A DNA stretch of 64,000 nucleotides from Helichrysum umbraculigerum (taxonomy: Eukaryota; Streptophyta; Magnoliopsida; Asterales; Asteraceae). The position numbers and the translations under genes are program-made. The notes below the pieces were generated by a model. The model saw only the letters and a program-made list of their open reading frames with translations, did no database searches and was not told the origin of the DNA. The DNA lies in contig CATIUR010000011.1 of assembly GCA_949592205.1 (NCBI GenBank), forward strand, positions 2,232,001-2,296,000, read 5' to 3'. Below, in pieces: positions 23,957 through 36,765 of the stretch; position 1 is the first letter of the stretch; the number at the start of each line of letters is the position of its first letter.

Positions 23957-26900
23957 CTTAACTATATTTTTTAGCCAAAATTATAGTGTTAACTAATTAT
24001 CTTGGATAACGCTATAATGCATATGTTACTTTTTTGACGTTGAATGTGTATTTATAAATAAAGAAAATGCTATAATATAACAAAATGCAAAAAACTGGGC
24101 ACGTTTAATACTAAAAAAGGAGTTACTACATATGAATGCTATGTTTTAAATTAAATAGTTTGACGTTATAATTTTTAAAATGAACTACATGCATGTACAT
24201 TTACCTAGACAATAAGCTTTACTATTACTATTATGTTTTACTTTGTCATTGTCTCATTGACACGTGGGATGAAAAAAGATGAGGAACTATAGTAACATTG
24301 GTTTGACTCCCTTAGTTGATGAACCACATTAGCTTTCGCGTAATCATCCCGTCATATATTTTTAACACAATAATAACTTGTTTTCTATCAGCGTAGAATA
24401 AAGTTCTAAGATAACTCGAATAAGGTGCATCGGCAAGTAATTTAGTTTGTCACAATAACCTACATTATGGTTTAAGAACATTTGCCTAATTAGTTGATCT
24501 ATCAATAAAATGTCTAATTACTTTTTACCACTTCCGAAACGTTGACTAAACTGTCTAATAAATTATAAATGACAACATCATGCTGGAGAAAAGTTAACTT
24601 TTAGCCATTTAGGGGGAAAAAAGAACAACTGGAGGCATTAATTATTTCTACAAAATGATCGTATTTGTATCCATCAATAGAAACTTGCACCAACTTTTCT
24701 CTATAATTAATGTCAATATGATCCAACAATATTACCTATTATAAATGTAGAATTATCATATCTCTTAAGTAGTAAAAGGATTTGTAAGTGGCATATATAG
24801 AGTTTTAACTATTTTGATAGTTACGCAACTTGAGCAATTCAATATTTATAAAACTTGTCTGACCCGCTCATTTAGCTAATTTTACTTCCAAACAATTAAA
24901 GATACACAGTTTTGAACATGCTACATTAGAAATCAAGTCCACATTTTAAACTTTTATGTGCCTTAATTGATAAAGAAAACAATATCCAAAGGTCTCTACC
25001 ATTGTTATATATATACAACATCTTGAAGGTTATAGCATATGCATAAGAACGAAAACAAATAGGTAATTCTAATAGAATAGAGTAAAACAGGAAGTGCATT
25101 ATATTGGACTAATAGCATATTCTCCTCTAATTCTTTGCAAAATTGCATTCATGAATTTTTCCTTAGAGTGAATATGCTACATTAGAAACCAAGCACATCA
25201 TTTTTATTTTATCATGGAAGAAGGAAAAAGTTGGCCAAAAGAACCCACAAAAACACACAGAGCTAGCTAAAAAGTTGGCCAAAAGAACACACAGAGCTAG
25301 GTAATCTTATGTTTTATCAGGTTGCGTTGTATGAAGTACTAACAAATAAGGATTCTTTACTCATTATTATTTCAAGTTCTATTATTAATTTTTGTATAAA
25401 ACATAAGTCAATATCCTAGAAACAACATCATTCTAATCTATTTTTAGTTTGTTTTTATTTCCTTATACAAGATGTCACAAAAATCTTCAATCCATAAGCT
25501 TCAAGAAAGGTATGTAGAGATAGAAACTTTATATTGACCCGCCCATTATTTCACTCGAGTTCATATGCACACTCAGTGCCATCTTGTCAAAAATGTTGAA
25601 AAGCTTTGTATTCTTACATCACATAACTCACCTATATAAACATATCGGTTTACCAAAAAAGAAGAAAAAACAAAATCAATAGAAAGCCAGGTCATGACCT
25701 AAGTGAGAAAAAGGAGTTACATGGTCAAGGGTAAGAGGCAAATTCAGAATCCTTTGATTAGATAGACACTCATTCTGTCTCGATCAAGAACTATGGATAT
25801 GGCCTAAGGTAAAAAAAAATCAATATAACTTCTACTGATATGGAATTCAATTCACATGCATGTAACATCAACTGATGTCGATATAGAATTACATGGCATT
25901 ATACAAGTACCTAGCAGAACAAAACCAAAAAAATTAAAATTGCACACGATCATCATTGAATACAGCATGCAAGTGAAAAATTTAAAAGCATAATGGCTTT
26001 ATAGTCGGAAACAATTTGGAAACTTGAAATTGACAGAAACAGAAACACATTTACATCCAAGATTATCGTGTCTAAACTTGCAACCTGGGAATATTAGAGG
26101 TGGCAAAATGAGCGGGTTGGGCATATATGGGTTATGAGTCAAAACGGGCTCGGGTCATAACAGGTTCCGGTCAATACGGGTAATTTAAATTTTCTGTCAA
26201 ACAAATTTTTCATTAACAAAATATGTTTTAATGAAGTAAAATATATTTTCATTTCCTTGCGAATCCCTTATACAATTGCCATTTATAAATTATGAATTAT
26301 ATAAACGACATCATTACTAAATAAATAAGTCATTTTCAAGTCTAACGAAAATAGAATGAAATAAAAGTATAGAAAGAAAAATATATAATTTAATATACAT
26401 ATTAAGTTATTAAACACGATAATAGTAGTAATTGTCGTGTAGTTTCTATGAAATCGAAATAACATCCGTACATCACCACTTGATCCATCGGACAATCACA
26501 TAGATATGGTTGCTTCTAAACAAATTTGTATAACATAAAAATCAAGGAAATTATATCAGTGAATAAAACTCAGCCTGAAGAAAGCTAAAGGTGGTTGTGG
26601 CATTTGTTTGAAGTTCTTTTGTGTTTTTGTAAGTAGCTAGCAGTGGCTAGTATGGTAGACTTGAGATACTTTCTTCATGGAAAAGTTTTGGGTTATTTTA
26701 TAATACATTTTGATGTTAAAAAAAAGATTAATTAATGATTAAAAACATAACTTATTTAAAAATAAAGACTATAAACTCAATATCAGCATTATGAAAATGG
26801 CAAAAGAATTTTACTACTCTTTCATTAAATCAATCATTTGTGTTCCTCATGGAAATCTGTGTCATTCATAATCATTTGATTACCCAGTTGAACTCGTACA

Positions 26901-27611
26901 GAGGTTTTAAAGACACCCACTTAAACCCGGATAGACAATCTCCCCCACCTAAAACAACCCAAACTCACAACGGAAAATAACCAAATAGACCCAAATGTGA
27001 GTATCTTGGCATAGATTGCCAGCTCTATTTGGGATGGTTAAATCTTGTATGTCTCTTTCCATGACATAAATACCTTAAAACAGATAGAAATAAGAAAATC
27101 TCACCAGCAAGTAACACCATTCATGCTAGACTAATAAGTTTAATGTATTTTTTGAACCACCTAGCAACTGCTTCTGTAGAAATATGTCTCAAGCCTGCAT
27201 CATGGAGAAGTGATTGCAAAGGTGTAGGTCAAACGATTCTATGAAGTCTAATAAGGCTGCTACAAATCAATAAACCAAGTTTAGCATTTCAGAAAGTAAC
27301 CTGAAGGTCTTCATTGCTAGTCACTAATTGCACAATACGAAACTCTATTGTCACAGACACGGTCTCTCACTTTGTCAATCACCTGAAAAATAATATCCAC
27401 ATACCTAAATAGTCATTTAGGATATGAAAAAGATATTGAATAATGATGAAAAAATCTGCGACGAGGCCTGTTGCCCAACTGCAAATAAGTGGACCCAAAA
27501 CGCAAAAGGAAAAAAAAGGATATTGTTTCATCTCGATTAAGAGAGACATAACTTAAACTTACAACTAATTTAATTACCTGTCAAGAAAATCAAAGAAAGT
27601 AGAATCTGCCC
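23957..27611. other. Non-coding left part of the Helitron
   Basis: AT-rich sequence without recognised exons. A segment at about 26096-26180 (TAGAGGTGGCAAAATGAGCG..., then repeated GGGT/CGGGT words) resembles the end of a hAT-type transposon, but no matching second end or target duplication was found. Confidence 0.4.
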
Positions 27612-28850
27612 AGCTCCAGCAACTTTAGCTTAGCGCTTGCGATTGATGGAAATCGAGAACCTAAGGCTGTTGCAGACCGATAGAAAGTCCTAAGAATCCT
27701 TGAATGCTCAATCTGGGTCCTGAGATCGTTTAACCAAGCTGATGCTGTGACCTATACAAACAAAAAAAAACTGTTACAGTAATGTCCCTAAAAACATTCC
27801 AATGACTACGATTTAGCAGTCAAAATAGTCGACTTCACCTCTGCACGTAAAGTATCCACTGAAGCAGCTGAAAATGTTGGGACCAGATTAGCCCCATTTA
27901 TAACAGATGTGATAAATTCATTACCAGAATCCGCCAATTCCCATGTCAGACAAGCACCTAATCATATTAATAGCTATAATAAACATGGTCAACAAATGCG
28001 ATGAAACAATACGAGAACCAAAAGACATTCATAGGACGATATAAATAAGCAAAACGAACAAAATACTTTTAAAAGGGGCATCTGCAAGATAGCGGATCCA
28101 TTCTTAGTATAGGGTCAGGTCCGATTAATAGACCCAATAACAACATCTGGCCCTTAAAAAACTTCATAAAATGAAAGCATTAAACAGAATAACAGAGCAA
28201 AAATATTAAAGTAATGATTCAAATACTTATAAAGGTCAGTTACAAGAAAAAACACCCTTTTTAGCTTAAAAAAACTACAAAAGATTAAGAATAACCAAAC
28301 CTGACCCATTTGTGAGTGAATGGGCCAAAAATAGCCACCCCTAATTCCATAAAGATGATAACTCAGAACACACGGAACATAATAGATCACAAACCTAGAG
28401 CAAACGTAACACAAGTAGTTGTAGAGAGTTCTTTCTGCTCCCGCAACACATAAGTTAAAATTGCAGCAGTTCCACCACCTAAAGAATGTCCGACAATCTG
28501 TTCCGAAAATTAGCTTTTAGAGATGCATACAACAACACAATTTGATAAAGATAATGGTATTAGGTTATGGTCAATACCTGAAGCTTATAATCAGGATGAT
28601 CTTGCAATGCTTTCAGAAGAATTGGAGTTGCAAGTTTTGCAATCCATCGAGCAGCTGCAACCATTCCACAGTGAGCATAACCTAATACCAAATCACTAAC
28701 TCCTCCTTCCTACACAACATTATGATGGAGTGGTACCACCGCTCCAGTTGCAGCAGTTAGAGTATCCTTTATGCTGTGAGCTCCACGAATCAATAAAAGC
28801 ATAGTTTTCGTCTAGTGGTTGACTAATATTGTAAAAGCCGGTTTCAAAAT
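27612..28850 (-). pseudogene. Class-3 (diacylglycerol-type) lipase fragment
   Basis: Four exons with GT/AG borders read on the minus strand: 28850-28578 (ILKPAFTI...LLLIRGAHSIKDTLTAATGAVVP...GYAHCGMVAAARWIAKLATP), 28497-28395 (IVGHSLGGGTAAILTYVLREQKE, with the GHSLG nucleophile elbow), 27957-27839 (WELADSGNEFITSVINGANLVPTFS) and 27751-27612 (WLNDLRTQIEH...ALGSRFPSIAS). This matches the lipase domain of plant sn1-diacylglycerol-lipase-like proteins. Two in-frame stops lie in the first exon and a one-base loss follows SIASAK, so it cannot make the enzyme. The N-terminal and C-terminal parts of the gene are missing. Introns are retained, so it was captured as DNA. Confidence 0.85.
28090..28345. 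mobile_element. Possible hAT-type remnant in a lipase intron
   Basis: The plus strand ends ...GCCACCCCTAA at about 28345, whose complement TTAGGGGTGGC followed by a GGGCC/GGGTC-rich segment looks like a hAT end; GGGTCAGGTCC near 28111 may be the other side. No target duplication was confirmed. Confidence 0.25.
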
Positions 28851-28895
28851 CTGCAAGCAAAATAAAATTAGACCAACTAACATGTCAGATGTACC

Positions 28896-29689
28896 CTAAT
28901 AACATATATTCCAGTTGTGATCTATGAGCCGGTAGTCACCTTCTAATTTTACAACACCAAACTTATGCATTACAAAATAGTCCCCCTCCTTGATGGTATC
29001 CTCAAACTCAGGGAAAAGGAAACTTTTGACGGTTGCCACTATTTTGTTACCCTGTAATCAATATGGTAGAAATTAAAATTAGCTACCGCTTATGTACATA
29101 TAAGTACTCATTCTATTTTGATGTATCGCTATGTATAAAGGATCGGATATGAATTATCACACATAGTATACAGTCCATTTAGCAGATGAAATGTAAACCC
29201 CAAAGCCTCATCTTACAATGGTACTAATAAACGTTTGTTTTGTATGTGTGAAATCAAAGATACAATTAAGAAACATATATTTCAGATATAACGTTGATTT
29301 CAAACAGGCCTTGCAATCTGAACAATTGCAACAATTGCAAAGAATGACCATTGTTAACGATCCTTCAAGACCCCCTTATATTATGATATAGTACAAAACA
29401 GTACCGTATGGTTAATTTTAAACCCCTAAACATTTAAATCGATGCTATATCAAATATAAACCCCAGAAACACTGGTTAACATCAATGTACGTATTGTATG
29501 TAAAAGATAAGACTAATAAAGGGTTAATTTTACCTGATGATCGATGAGGATCATATCCATGGACGCGATTTGATTCGGTGTGTTCTTGTAACTTTGTTTC
29601 CACAGCAGAAGAAATTTTACCCTAATCACCCAGTCACTTTTATATTTTGTGATTTCGTCTAATGGCGTGAAAACTATTTCCGCCGCCAT
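28896..29689 (-). pseudogene. RPA1-like OB-fold gene, 5' two exons
   Basis: Exon 1 (29689-29534) begins ATG and reads MAAEIVFTPLDEITKYKS...NTPNQIASMDMILIDHQ, then a GT donor. Exon 2 (29051 down) reads GNKIVATVKSFLFPEFEDTI...GDYFVMHKFGVVKL...YRLIDH, then loses similarity and stops at 28896-28898. This is the N-terminal OB fold of the replication protein A 70-kDa-like (DUF223) family of plants, which binds single-stranded DNA. RPA-like genes are known passengers of plant Helitrons. Here only the first OB fold is left, and it is followed at once by the lipase fragment, so a chimeric transcript is conceivable. Confidence 0.8.
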
Positions 29690-30067
29690 CGGCGATGGTT
29701 TCCTTGTCTGTAGGTGCGGCTATTGCAGAATAATGGATAGGCCGGTAACATTGGTGAGAATTAACGATATGCAGAGGGGATGGAGACAAGGAAAGTGTGA
29801 CACATAAGGAAATCTATTAAAATAATTAATGTTGACCATGAATATGAAATTTCTTCCATTTTTGGATTCTTAATTTGGGTATGGAATTGGAAATGCAGTA
29901 CGTGAAATTGAATAGATACCTAGGTATACATCAGGGAAGGGTAGAAAGGGAATTTAATAATGAGGGCATGTCTTTATTTGCTAATCAAATTTAGGGGAGG
30001 CTAGATTACTTAAAGTTAATTAAAGAGGGATTACCAAATCAAATCCTCTTATAATATATAACAGAGA

Positions 30068-30571
30068 TTAGAATATGTGATTATTAATTGGTGTTTAAAT
30101 CAATCTCATCTTGAAAATATAAATTACTAATTTCAACACCCGTTAAAATAGAGGAAAAGAAAATTTTATCAAGGGAAATATCATGCGAGATGTTTATTAA
30201 AAGGGCATTAGTTAACACTTCTATATTTATTCAAAAACTATTTAATAAACACAAAGTTACCGTATTTATAACACATCTTAAGATAATATGATGATGATTC
30301 TAATTATTTATAGCAAGTATTAATTTTATACATGATAGGTGATAGTTCATTTAATGCATTTTGATTATATTTAGAAGTCTTAAACATTGCCCTAAGGGCA
30401 TTATTAATCAAAATCCTTATTAAAAAAGAAGTTAATTATAATGATGTAATTTGTTTGATTTATACGTTTATTTTTTAGATATTTAATTTAAAAATTAAAT
30501 GAATAAAAGTAGGCTTTGAAATGAAGGTTTATGATTGGTTTCTCAATTCCTATGTTTTTTTATTACACTAA
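30068..30571. other. Non-coding, no feature seen
   Basis: AT-rich flank of the Helitron up to the TAA duplication of the next MITE. No gene, repeat or RNA recognised. Confidence 0.5.
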
Positions 30572-30903
30572 GACCACTCCCAACAGTTGTTTCGTTACTT
30601 ATTTCGTTAGTTGTGCCACATCAACAAATCAAAAACTGACAAAAGACAGACACAATGGTGCCAATGGTGGTTTCATCACTTCAATTTTTGAACCCCATAT
30701 TTACCAATATACCTACATTTACATACATTAAACAAAAAATAACAATACATTAAATATAAGCTAGGTTCTGCGAAAAACCCCTCTCCTTTCTTCGGTTTAC
30801 CAAAGAAGGAGGAAGTGATGAAAAGAAAGAATTGATGGTGCCAATGGGGACGAAAGCAATGGCTTCGTCGGCCCCCAATCGACAAATGCCGATGGCAGTG
30901 GTC
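30572..30903. mobile_element. PIF/Harbinger-type MITE
   Basis: 332 bp with inverted ends GACCACTCCCAAC (left) and the complement of GACCACTGCCATC (right), bordered by the trinucleotide TAA at 30569-30571 and 30904-30906. TAA/TTA duplication and this size are typical of Tourist-like MITEs. Short open frames inside are incidental. Confidence 0.7.
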
Positions 30904-30906
30904 TAA

Positions 30907-31773
30907 GAGTCTAAGAGTACTCATGTAGAGCAATAGTGACAAATAAAGTCACATGTTTGATTATATAGGCTATTAATAATTTTATAATTGTGAGGAAAGG
31001 GGAAAATATGCCAATGTCAAAAATTTTATTTTAAAACTCAAGTGATAGCGTCTAAATGAATTGGTAATCTTTATATTTATTCTATAAAAGTTCCATTGAA
31101 ATGATATGAAAAATATTTTAGAGTATGATTTGCAAAGTTTATAGTAGAAGGTTGTTGTGAATAGATTTTAAAAATCAATGGTTAATTTGAAAAGATTGAA
31201 ATAATTAGTTAATTTGGGAGAGCAATTTAATTTTTAGACATTGTTGAATATAATTTTAAGATAATGATGGAGATGTTTTACGTGTAGTTAATATAAGATA
31301 TTATCGAGTTAACATAAAAATTATCAATATCGTTAGAATAGATAATTGAAATTCTATTTAGACATGTGAAAGTAAACCAACAAATTATAGGGGGTTATGG
31401 TACAGTTAATATTTGATCGATGATGATATATCGGTACGTGAACGTGGGACAAAAGAGAGTTTACTTTTTAAATCCGAAAAGCATGGGGTGAAAGGAAGTT
31501 ATTTTATGGTTTTATAGTGATAGCAACGTAAAATAAATTTGAAATACCATTTATAGTATGATTATTACCATCTACGATATATATAGTTAGTATATATACT
31601 AAACAAAATATGACCTATGATTTCAAGATAAATTTACAAAATAACCTGCAAATTTTTTTTTATTAAAACGTTATGTGATAACGATTATATAATTTCATTT
31701 CGTAAAATACAATATATTTTGTTATTACGTACTACACGATTAACTACATCATCTATTATATTTATACATATAT
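30907..31773. other. Non-coding, no feature seen
   Basis: AT-rich spacer ending in the 8-bp duplication ACATATAT (31766-31773) of the next element. Nothing coding recognised. Confidence 0.5.
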
Positions 31774-32581
31774 AGAGTAAGGTTCAAATGAGTACACCAA
31801 TTTTGAGTGAGAATGAGGAACCAACAGATTTCTGTCATGTGTCACTTTATTCTCTCTCCTCCACAATTTATTCTCTCTCCTCCACATTTTTAAAAATTAA
31901 ATATCTCACAAACGGTAAGTCGAAAAATCATGAAAATTGCACCATAAAATTCAGCGTTTTCTCCTCTTCGATTTGCCGTCCCTCAAGGCATACTTTTGAC
32001 AACCTTTTTTTTTCTCATTTTTTGGTGGGTTTCACAAATTAGTAACACATATGTTAGTGATTAGTTGTACATTTAATTTGTGGTTAAGGTTAGGGTTTAG
32101 GGTTAGGTTTAGGGTTTAGTAGGGTTTATGGTTTAGGGTTTATAAGGGTTTAGGGTTTAGAAGGGGTTCAAGGTTTAGGGTTTAGAAAGATTTAGGGTTT
32201 AGCGTTTTTTAAAGCGTTTAGGGTTTAGGGTTTGGGGTTTAGGGGTTAGGGTTTAGGGTTTAGGGTTTGAGGTTTGGGGTTTCAGCCTAAACCCTAAACG
32301 CAACACTTTAACACATGTGTTAGTAAATGTGAAACCTAACAAAAAAATGAAAAAAAAAAACTTTTCGAAAGTATGTCTTGAGGGACGGCAAATCGAAGAG
32401 GAGAAAACGACGAATTTAATGGTGCAATTTTCATAATTTTTCGATTTGTCGTTTGTGAGATAATTGATGTTGGGGGTAAATGGGTTTTGTACATGTGGAA
32501 CATTCTCTTTGTACACATGACTTGATATCATTGGTTCCCTCATTCTCACACAAATTCCTATTCTCATTTGAACCCTACCCT
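31774..32581. mobile_element. hAT-type MITE with telomere-like interior
   Basis: 808 bp. Left end AGAGTAAGGTTCAAATGAG, right end the complement of AGGGTAGGGTTCAAATGAG; arms of roughly 270 bp share CTTCGATTTGCCGTCCCTC and neighbours. Flanks ACATATAT at 31766-31773 and 32582-32589 form an 8-bp duplication (9 bp if the first base is counted outside), fitting hAT. No transposase. Confidence 0.75.
32083..32300 (+). repeat. Interstitial telomere-like (TTTAGGG)n tract
   Basis: A degenerate run of the plant telomere unit TTTAGGG and close variants fills the middle of the MITE at 31774-32581, ending in the opposite orientation (CCTAAACCC near 32285). Confidence 0.85.
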
Positions 32582-32589
32582 ACATATAT

Positions 32590-33371
32590 ATTATAGCATT
32601 AAGAGATAATTTTTACTTAGATGATAGATATCTACATATGTGTTTATACTTACAACAATAATTCAAATTCAATTTAGTGATATAACTAAGTCATATTGCA
32701 AGATACTATTTCTATTTTATACTCATCATGTCCCGTGTGTATAATGAATACTTTTAAATTTAGTATTTGTTAATTTTATTGTTCTTATATAATTACATGT
32801 GCTAATAAGCATAATGCTTGTTTATATGTTTAGACTTTAGAGAATAATTTAGGCATTTTGAAAATGGGGTAAAATCTAATTATCTAATTATCAAAATGTA
32901 AAGAAAAAGAATGAAATAAAAAGCAAATCAGAAGATTCTTTCAAGTTCCAAAGGCTTGGACTGTGGTACGGTAATGGATCAATCATTTTCACATGGGCAT
33001 ATAAGTAATTAAAGCTTCAGCTAAATCCCAAGGAGGTGATAAATACACCACATAATTTTGATTCCAACACCAAAAGTATGCTATAATGAGTTGTACTGCG
33101 AGTTATGACTGCTGTACAGTGTGTTGTACTAATCATTTTTTGTGTTATATCTATCAACTCCCTCAATCCTAAGGCTACTCTTTCAAGCGTTTCACTTTGG
33201 AGCTTTTGAGACAATTTAAAAGGTTAGAGCTGAACCATCCAAACACATCCTCTTTTAAATAGTAGCTTTTTAATTTAAATTCGAAAACCTAAAACTCTTG
33301 GAAGCTTCGAAAAGCTTATTGCCAAACAAACCCTGGGTATTTTAAAAAATAAATGTCAATCTCTTATCTAC
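32590..33371. other. Non-coding, no feature seen
   Basis: AT-rich sequence between a MITE and an LTR; no gene or structured repeat recognised. Confidence 0.45.
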
Positions 33372-34534
33372 TGTCACACCCCCTAATTCGGGTTGCGGAA
33401 GCGAACCGGGTTGGGGCGTGACTAATCAATAACCAAAGCACAAGATATATAGTAAATGACTTTAAATAAGACGTTTTAGAAAATACATTGCAATACAGTA
33501 TATTACATAAGTTTTCAAAAGTAATAAGTCATAAAGATACATCATTAGTGAGTTCGCAAATTTATTCTAAAGATTTTAGTTACATAATCATAGTACAAAA
33601 GATAATGCCAGTAAAATCTTCATAAGTGTATATGCATGCGACTCGTACTAGCTTAGCATATAAGTAGATCCTGCTGAACATCCCTACTCAAGCTGCATAC
33701 CTGAGAATGCATCACTAAAAAGGTCAACCAAAAGGTTGGTGAATCTCACAGGTGTATAGTAAGTAACAGTTTTGAACACATCAAGTAGTAAAAGTAAGTA
33801 ATGATTGCACGTATGCAATAGTTTCGATATACATTGCCATGAGCATCATAGTTGAAGCTTAACAGTAAGTAAGGGTACAATCAAGTACCTAGTAATTGCC
33901 CTCGTGAATGCTAATCCAAAAACATTCATATGAAACGAGTAAGAAACACTCATTTATACCTGTATGTTCGTGGTAGTGCGTGCTACCCTGGGCGGGGATT
34001 GTCAGTCCCAAATGGATCCATTTACTAAAACTCGCGCTTAAGTTGATAACTAACAACTATGATTAAAGGGACTTCATTGGATTAAGTAAAACCAATGCAA
34101 TCGATATAGCAATAAATCAGTAAGAAATCAAGTAAGTAAGTACATGTGTTCGAGTAAAACAAGTAATGCATCTCCCCCAAAATAGTAAAACGGTAAAAAG
34201 GGGCCGTGAGACTCACCTGAGTCTAGTAGTATCAAGCAGTAAATCAAGCAATGAGGTTCTCCAAACCAGTAACCTCTAGCGTCCTAAACACGTAAGGTTA
34301 AGTAAGTAAATGGATATCATTAAGTTTATCCACGCTAGTTGTCCACTACTTAATGTCCATTAGTATGTTATTTGTATTTGTTCGTATTTGTAGTCTGTCG
34401 TTGTGTATATATGGCCCCTTGGTGACGGTGTGTAATAATAATTCAAGTATTATTATTATGTATTTCACTGTATCGTATACTTGTAAAGTATATTTGTAAG
34501 TCTGTTTATGGTACCGCGACGTGAAAGTGTTATT

Positions 34535-34683
34535 CGAGTGTAAGCTTGTAGTAGTTCGAGTGTAAGCTCGTTGTAGTGTGGGTGTAATCCCATTTAAGTG
34601 TGAGTGTAATCTCACATGTAATTTTGAGTGAAATCTCGTGCATGTATGAGTGTAATCTCATAGTGGTTTCGAGTGTAATCTCG
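34535..34683. repeat. Seven mini-hairpins with TGTAAT-like loops
   Basis: Short inverted repeats every 20-26 bp at 34535-34548, 34557-34570, 34579-34592, 34599-34616, 34625-34638, 34645-34662 and 34670-34683. Loops are TGTAAT (four), TGTAAG (two) or TGAAAT (one). Arms vary but remain paired: TGTGAG/CTCACA, TATGAG/CTCATA, CGAG/CTCG, TGGG/CCCA, with G-T pairs in two copies. Confidence 0.75.
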
Positions 34684-34828
34684 TATTTAAGTTATAGCGT
34701 ATACTTCCCAAAGTATAGTAGTTTTCATTTAAGTGTAGTGTCGTATAAGGTACAGTTGTTGTATGTATCCAATACTTAGTGTAAAAAGTATTTTAAAGTT
34801 TCTGTTTTGTGTAACGATATGTAATCAT

Positions 34829-34945
34829 GCGACAATTGCCTTTCGGAGTACTTTTCATGCGACAATGATATTGTCGTAGTACTGTTCATGTGTCAATGAT
34901 ATTGTCGTAGGCAGAAAAGACTTATGCGACAATGGTATTGTCGCA
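34829..34945. repeat. GCGACAAT hairpin cluster in the LTR
   Basis: Hairpins CGACAAT-GAT-ATTGTCG (34860-34876), a decayed copy (about 34890-34908) and TGCGACAAT-GGT-ATTGTCGCA (34925-34945, 9-bp perfect arms), preceded by a half-unit at 34829-34837. Confidence 0.75.
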
Positions 34946-36765
34946 GGTGTGATTTCCGATTTCGTTTAAGTGCTCGTTTTCGTTTACAAGGTCAGACACG
35001 TTCGGTTTGATTTAAAACTTTTAGGGAAGTCTTATAATGGTAAAATGAGTTTATAAAAGTTGTCGTTACGTTACGTGGGTGTCTCGAAGTGTCACTTTTA
35101 CAAAATTATCAAAACAGCCCTTGTAGTTATGTTTTCCAGATTTTGTACTTGATTGAGCTCTCGATTTGACCCGTTTTTAGTCAGAATCAAGCCTAACAAA
35201 AAATCACACATATTCTCCTAGGTGTCTAGTTCATTTCTGCACTTTATGATATTTTTATAAGTTCATTTACTATTTTAAACAAAAATGGAAATGAAAAGTG
35301 CTCAGGTTGAGTCTAAGAACGAGCTCAGTCCATAGATCGGTTCCTACACAAAATTCAGTGGGGATCTGGTCAAAGTGGTAAATATAAAAGTTGTAGCCAA
35401 CATCTTAACGGTCATTTTTCGTTTGGACTTCGTGAGTTGATTCTTCCTAGAACTCAAAATATGGTCTCGAGAAGGAGGTGGATGTTCCTGTCTGCCGGAA
35501 CAGTAACGCGCACCTTAACGGAAATATTATTTTAAAATAGCAAACGAAGTCGAAATGTTACGAAATTGGTGTCGTTGGAAAGCTAACATCACGAACTACA
35601 TTTTAGGCTTAAGATTCGTTCATTTTTATATAATTCGTTGAAGTGGGTTATTTTTCAGGACAGCAAGTATATCTCATGATTTCGAGTTTAAAAACATGTT
35701 TCGGTTTAAGTTTTGGACATTATGTTGTTGGATAAACTAACTAACATGTAAATACATATAATACAAGTAAATATACTTGAGTCATGAAGTTCTTACAATA
35801 GTCGTATGAAGAAACGAAGACGGTAGAATTACTCCTCGTGTCGTGGTGAACGTTTTGGTGTCCTCCTCTTCGATTTAGCTCCAAGAATTAGGTGGTGGCT
35901 AGTGGTGGAATGTGATGGTGTTGTGGTGGCTGGCCTTTGGCCGAAATTCCCAAGAGAGAGAGAGAGGAGGTAGAGTGAGGAGAGGGTGGATGAATGATGA
36001 GGTATGTTGTTGGTTTGGGAATGTTTATAAGTCAAAAGATCAAGAGAACATGGGGGTGGCATGGGGCTGGTTCCCCAGCAGATTTCATGGGCCCCACACC
36101 CCACATGGGTGTGTAAATCATTTCCTCAAAGTTTCGTTGCGCGCGGTGCCCGTTTACCCGTTCGTTTCGTCGTCCGTTTAAACGTTATACGTTTAATGAA
36201 ATACGTTTCGTTCACGTTTAAAAATACAATATTTTTGATGAAAGTTTTACTCAAGTAACCTCTTTTAAGTTACTAAAATAATATTCGAGTTTTCGTTTGG
36301 TCGTCGGTTGCGAATCGTGTGTTTATTCGAATTGTGTAACGCTTTTAAACGTTATGATTATACGCGTGTAATCGCGTTATTTTTACTTGAAGTATTTTAT
36401 CAAAATACTTAATAATAAGTTATTAAAATATAACTTTAGTTTATTTCGTCGGTCGGACGCGTTTAGTGCATTTTCGTCGCGTTCGGTTACGTTTTAAGAA
36501 AAACGTACGTGTTCGTTATATTATAAACATTATATAAAGTAATAATTGACGTTATTAAATACTTCCATATCATTTAATAATAGTTTCACCAACTTTCATT
36601 TTAAGTTTCTGCGTTCTGTCAGATTCGCATATACACGATTATTAAACAATCGTTTAACGTTATTATATATATTTATATGTATAATAATTGTACACTTCAG
36701 TAGTTTGAGTATATAATACTTGAAATAAAAGTTTAAATTTTGACCAAATTTTGGGTCATTTTTGA

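Larger units (their letters stand above)
23929..30067 (-). mobile_element. Helitron carrying RPA and lipase gene fragments
   Basis: Minus-strand Helitron of 6.1 kb. Its 5' end at 30067 reads TCTCTGTTATATATTATAAG, a typical plant Helitron start. The 3' end has a hairpin with 7-bp arms CCCGCAA (23940-23946) and TTGCGGG (23950-23956) and finishes in CTAG at 23932-23929. The bordering host bases are A at 23928 and T at 30068 on the plus strand, the standard AT target. No Rep/helicase is visible, so it is non-autonomous. It contains two intron-bearing gene fragments in the same orientation as the element. Confidence 0.85.
33372..36765 (-). repeat. Tekay-type LTR, apparently solo or truncated
   Basis: The plus strand begins TGTCACACCCCC, the complement of a common LTR 3' end (GGGGGTGTGACA). 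Layout follows the LTRs at 4242 and 11189: a similar ACCTG-rich segment about 330 bp in, hairpin clusters toward the middle, then a promoter-like end. There is no coding region attached. The right edge is not resolved: similarity in style continues to about 36765, where a host gene fragment begins, and no target duplication could be matched to the left flank TCTAC. The length of about 3.4 kb is therefore an upper bound. Confidence 0.5.
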
